Below are positions 59,366 to 64,000 of a stretch of 64,000 nt of DNA, in pieces. The stretch is from Stenocarpella maydis (lineage: Eukaryota; Ascomycota; Sordariomycetes; Diaporthales; Diaporthaceae). The stretch covers positions 124,001-188,000 of the forward strand of contig NQMI01000052.1 in NCBI GenBank assembly GCA_002270565.1, read 5' to 3'. The notes beneath the pieces were generated by a model. That model was not told the origin of the DNA and did not search any database. It saw only the letters and a list, made by a program, of their open reading frames with translations. The number at the start of each line of letters is the position of its first letter. Within the stretch, counting starts at the first letter, position 1. The translations under genes were made by a program, and so were the position numbers.

Positions 59366-62119
59366 ATGCCACAGAACTCTTGTAACCGAGACGGGCACGC
59401 CATACGAACAGACAGATTCGCCTTTGTTCGTGCCCGGAGCCACCAAAATCAGGCAGCAGCAGCATGCCAAGAACAAGTCGCAGTTCCTTCTATTGAGGAT
59501 CTGGTCGTCATTGATGAAAACGAGCGGAACGCCGAGGAGGCTGAGGCTGCTGTTCTTCGACAATATGAGGTAATTGATCTCACCGAAGATGTTCCTGCAC
59601 AGCACAATCAAGTTGGGAGGGATGTTTCCCTCGGACTGGGTTACCAAACTGTATCCGTGTATAAACTCGGAGAGGCCAACCTGAAGGTTGGTAGCTGCGT
59701 TGAGCTCCGAGAGCCGCTTGGCAAGTGGAAGGTACGTTGAGTGTCGACATGATTGCTGATCAAGGACGTCTTTAACTGGGCATGTTGAAACAGATTCTAT
59801 TCCTCGAGGTTCGGTCGATGCGGGTCTCCCAGTATGATGGTAGCCTGACCATCCGTGGCCTTTCATATACACGCATCCGAAACGTAGAAGTACTGGAAAA
59901 CAAGAGAAACGAGGTCTGCCAGGTCCTCGAGACCGATGCTGATGACCAGCGCGCCGATGAAATCCAAGGCCAAATAGAGATCAGCCCTCAACACGTCTTG
60001 CGAGTCAGAACCCTCAACAAGACAAACGCGGACTACCCGCGATTCTACTTTGGTGGTGAAGGTCAATGGCTTGCAAAGACGCCTGAAGAGAGAGAGGACC
60101 AGGCACCGCTCACGAGTCGCTGGAAATACCGCGTTCAGTATCGAGATGCTCGATTTCGAAAACACAACAAGCCCAACTCCTCCGCCATCGTTAGGCTGAC
60201 CGAGGCCGAGGCAGATGAGCGGTTCCGTGTCTCTGATAAGGAGACCAGGGTAAATTTTCGGGGCACAACGTACCGCGGAGGTTCTCACAAGCCTTATGTC
60301 GTTAACCTCGAGGATGACCTTGAAATCCCAGCCAGCAGGAACCAACGCCAATACACCTACGCCGACATGTTCTGTGGTGGAGGAGGTGCATCACGTGGTG
60401 CTGTCATGGCCGGTTTCAAGGTGAGCCTTCCTGGCCTGAAACATGAATACTCCTTTGAGCTCCTCTGACCCACTGGCTCTTGCTCCACGATAGCTTGTGT
60501 TTGGCGTGGATCGCTGCCGTGAATCTTGCGCGACATGGCGACTTAACTTTCCGGGGTCTCGAATGTTTGAGCAGGATATGGCCGAGTTCATCCACAACCA
60601 TGATATCGACTATCGGTCTCATTCAATTGACATTCTTCATTTGTCCCCGCCCTGCCAGTTCTGGTCGCCCCTCGCATACCCATATGCCGGACGAAAGAAC
60701 GAGGAGAATATGGCGATCCTCTTCTCCTGCTCTGCAATAACCGAAAAGATACGCTCACGAATCTTCACCCTTGAGCAGACGTTTGGGCTCACACACGATG
60801 CGCATGTGGATTTCCTCAACGCCTTGGTTCGAGGCTTCACAGCCTACGGGTACTCTGTACACTGGAAGATTGTATCCCTTGTGGAATACGGCTTACCGCA
60901 AACTCGGAAGCGCCTCATTATGATCGGTGCCTGTCCTGGAGAGCAGCTGCCCCCATGGCCTCCCGCTACCCACAGCTCCGTGCCAGCACGAGGTCTGAAG
61001 CCTTACGTGACTGAAGCCAAAGCGATCCAGTTTCTCAACAGACCAGGGGTCACCTTACATGATGTGGCCGACGCTCGCCGCCGAAACTTACCACCGAGAA
61101 ACGCCAAAGTTCCATTCCCAAGGACTATTACCTGCGGAGGTACGCAGAACACCTCACACTCTAGTGGGCTGCGAGACTTTACGGTGCGCGAGATTGCAAG
61201 CTTACAGGGGTTCCCGGTCTCACATCAGTTCGTGGGCAATAAGACGGCAATCAAGAGACAAATTGGCAACGCGTTCCCACCCTGTGTTGTCAAGGCCTTC
61301 TACGACCACCTCCGCACCTGGCTGCAACAAGTGGATGGTGTCCAGAGCGCCGCCGCCCCAGCTCACGTCCCGGTCCGACAGGTCGCCAGGCCAGTGCTCG
61401 AGCGAGGTCGACACCAGGGCAGTCGGCCCCGTACCTCGCCAGCGGAGGCACGGCGCCACGTGAATGGTGATCTCGACGAAGACGAGGCCCTACAGTTGGC
61501 ACTGCGGGAGAGCATGCGCAGCCCTTCCGCCCCGGCCGTTGCCGAGATCCAAGAGGGCGAGGGACAGCGGGGCTCGCCCGTGTCGGCAGTCGCGCCGCTG
61601 CTCGAGAGGATGAGCGTCGCGCCCTCGGACACGCAGCCGCCCGTGGGCCGCAGGTGTGAATCCACCCCGGGGAGCAGGTCGAGGAGCATCACACTTGGCT
61701 CTAGCCCCGGCCCGAGCCCGGGACCGAGCCGCCGCGCGGCAAAGGCTGCCTCGCGGAAGCGCAGTATCGATTCGATGCACGATGGGGAGGCCGACGAGGC
61801 GGCCAAGGAGGGATGGCCGCCGAAGCGCGAGCGGGTGCTCGAAGACCAGGCGGGAGGGGCTGTTGAGGACGAGATCCAGAGCGGGGTTCCTCGGCACGCG
61901 GGTCCTCATATCACGGGTTACGACGACGAGGTCGTCTTTGTCAGTCACGCGAAGAGGAGCAGCCGCGGTGGGACCGCCAGGTCCGGTCCGAAGCGCAGGG
62001 ACCGAGGCACTGTTGTGGACAAGGTCGCGCCCAGCGACTCGGGAAGGGATTTGTTGAGCAGAATCTGGGAGGCCAGCGAAGCCCAAACAACCAGAAGCGA
62101 TGTGTGGACATTTTTCTAG
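59366..62119 (+). CDS. rid: Cytosine-C5 DNA methyltransferase of RID/Masc1 type
   Basis: A nuclear methyltransferase of the group required for repeat-induced point mutation (Neurospora RID) and methylation induced premeiotically (Ascobolus Masc1). Three exons (59366-59731, 59794-60420 and 60494-62119) are joined in phase 0; introns are 62 and 73 bp. Total is 872 aa, close to N. crassa RID. An acidic N-terminus (VIDLTED) and a BAH-like segment precede the catalytic part. Motif I is MFCGGGGASRG, split from the rest by intron 2; motif IV is SPPCQFWS with Cys near 385; motif VI reads EQT (Glu near 425) instead of the usual ENV, a hallmark of RID/Masc1 enzymes; motif VIII is QTRKR; motif X is GNAFPP. 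The C-terminal 230 residues are Arg/Ser/Pro-rich and probably disordered. The start ATG is uncertain; in-frame codons extend upstream without an ATG. Confidence 0.9.
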
Positions 62120-64000
62120 AGTTTTGTCCTCTGTTGTTCAGCTGGTGTCTTCAATGTTGACGGGAAGATGGGGTATTTGTTGATCGGGGTGTGGTCAACA
62201 CCCTTGTAGGGGGGTACCTTTGGGCAGATGCTACAAGGAGACACTCCGGCTTCTGTGGGCGGACGAATACTGATACCCTTCACTTGGGGAGAGATGGAAT
62301 AAAATCCGTCTGATTGTCGTCAAGCCAGCGGCCTGGCACTTGGGCTCGTGCAGCCTCACCACGGATCCAAGCAGCCACTTGATGCTCTCCAGCACGGGAA
62401 GATTGTTTGCCACAGCTCACGAGCACACCAGAGTTAGTTGTCAGCCAAGATAGAAATTCAAGGTTAGTAAATCTTCACATCACGGCGAGTGTTATGACTG
62501 CTGGCGACCATTAGCGCCGGCGCTTCTACTGACGCCGCTTTATACGTTACTTGAGTAGTGTGTGCATGCTTGGTCGGCATGCAGGTTTGAGTTCACGTTG
62601 GCCGCTGATCGCGTGCCTCTGCGGCATTATTGTCAAGGGCTTGCATGCTGGGCAGCTGCAGTTCTCCAAGTCTGTCCGCCCTTGTGTTGCAAACTCTAGA
62701 ACGCCCGGGACAGGTCCCAAGGGCTTGAAAGAGTTCTTGATTGCGTCAGTTCATAACTAACGGGCGTTATCGATGCCTATTTTGAATCAGTTTGGCACCA
62801 TCGCAGGTGAGCCCATGGCCGGGGGAGATGACGACGACGAGAAAGAAGCATCTTGGTGTCTTGGGACCACACCCGATGAGACGACAGGTGAGGGAGAAAG
62901 CCATAGTAAAAGGTCCCTCATCGGAAAAGCTGCAAAGCTTACGACTGCGCTACCACGACTCTGGGATGGTGGAGAGTAAAACTGGCACGCATTGACTGAA
63001 CTTCATCCGGTATTACGAGCTAGGGCCTAATGAGGCTCCTGACTGGGCCCTCTCGAAACATGGCCCTGAGTCGCCATGACACAGATCTTCTCGCCAGCCA
63101 AGATGGATTCCGCACCGGCAACGCGAGAAGCCTTCTTGGACTTTTGCCATTCGCCAATGACGCCGGGAGAATCGCAGCCACACTCCCCTGGGTCAGCTAT
63201 TATTATTGCAGCATCCTTCTTCGACTAGCGGTGGTTTGTGCCAAGCAGCCGAGGATGGTTGCGGCACCAGAAAGCGTGACTTGGCGAAACGTCGTGAGCA
63301 GCTCCAACCCTAGCCCTGCATGGATGGATTTCTAAAAAAGCTTCGCATAGCAAAGAGTGCTGGAGGACCAGCTTGGCTATGGCTAGCGACCGATCTCCCG
63401 GAACCTTGAGTACGGCTATGCGGCCTCGGGGAGAGAGGCCTCGGCAGTCTGGCCTCGGCAGTCTGGCCCGCGCCGTGAGGGCCCCGGGCCTCGAGGGCCT
63501 GCAGTGGTTGGCGCACGGCACACGAGAAGATTTGTTTGACTAGATTCTAGATTTGCCGGCGCCTGCACGAAACATGCAAACAAACTCACAGACGCGGTGC
63601 TGTTAACCCCAATAGATTACCAGACCATGCCTCGTCAGGGTTTAGTACGGAGCAGGACGGAGCAGTGCGGAGTGTTCGGGGGCCAAAAAAAGAAAGAATT
63701 GGCCGCCTCGCCTGGCTCGGACATCACAGATGTTCGGGCCAGGGGACCAAAGCAGACGTCATGTCCGGAAGCCAGCCAGCGGCTGTGGGGCGGGTAAGAG
63801 CCTCAACGCCACAGGTCCCTAGTCTGGGTAGGAGGACCGGCGATTCAAATATCGACCGCGGCTACATACACTTACACGATAGTGTACTACACTAGCAGCG
63901 TACTAGTAATGAGGGAGGGGCTCCTCGCTCGCGTGAGGTTCGCGCTAGCAGAGGTGCGCTGCGACGTTGAGGTAGCACGCGGATACTATGTATGCAACTA
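62120..64000. other. Gene-free right end of the window
   Basis: No gene is recognised on either strand. There are a few direct repeats, e.g. CTCGGCAGTCTGGCC twice at 63441-63470 and GGAGCAG(GA/TG)CGGAG near 63650-63670. An upstream part of a gene beyond the window cannot be excluded. Confidence 0.5.

Noticed and set aside
60637..62086. Minus-strand frames opposite the methyltransferase
   Set aside because: They mirror the Arg/Ser/Pro-rich tail and GC-rich catalytic exon; no domain.

Overview
The window is nuclear DNA of a filamentous ascomycete, most likely a sordariomycete. The evidence is spliced genes with short GT-AG introns and CTAAC/CTGAC branch sites, moderately GC-rich coding sequence, long low-complexity UTR and intergenic tracts, a Neurospora ras-2 type Ras protein, a RID-type DNA methyltransferase and a transposon with RIP-like damage. 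No tRNA, rRNA, CRISPR array or bacterial-style operon was recognised.

Layout. 2.6-3.5 kb: Ras GTPase (+). 3.5-9.7 kb: mostly gene-free, with one unrecognised gene or relic near 8.7-9.2 kb. 9.8-11.7 kb: SNF5/Sfh1 chromatin-remodelling subunit with a GATA-like finger (-). 12.5-14.2 kb: secreted S28 peptidase (-). 18.4-20.2 kb: type II membrane protein with a fucolectin-like ectodomain (+). 21.0-21.4 kb: DUF3632-like fragment. 22.3-23.5 kb: Fe(II)/2-oxoglutarate oxygenase (+). 25.8-26.6 kb: unrecognised gene with a Cys2/His-Cys motif (-). 27.5-36.6 kb: transposon island, an inverted-repeat-bounded unit containing a tandem minisatellite and a decayed Helitron. 38.6-40.4 kb: MFSD5-like transporter (+). 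40.5-44.1 kb: divergent pair SSF1 (-) / RRP3 (+). 45.1-46.7 kb: four-TM membrane protein (+) facing a cupredoxin (-). 49.2-50.1 kb: unrecognised basic protein. 51.2-53.2 kb: seven-exon cytochrome P450. 54.2-58.5 kb: P4-ATPase flippase of Dnf3 type. 59.4-62.1 kb: RID/Masc1-type cytosine methyltransferase (+).

Themes. The clearest story joins two regions. The Helitron keeps one reading frame over about 4.6 kb (29.5-34.1 kb) but is broken by TAG codons where Gln is expected, with Thr>Met/Ile and His>Tyr changes in its helicase and HUH catalytic motifs. All of these are C-to-T transitions, the signature of repeat-induced point mutation. The same window encodes a full-length RID-like enzyme, the family required for RIP in Neurospora. 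Housekeeping genes (SSF1, RRP3, SNF5/Sfh1, flippase, Ras) alternate with accessory genes (P450, oxygenase, S28 peptidase, lectin-like protein, cupredoxin) and long non-coding stretches. Gene models were spliced by eye. Phases were checked by arithmetic, and uncertain junctions are flagged.
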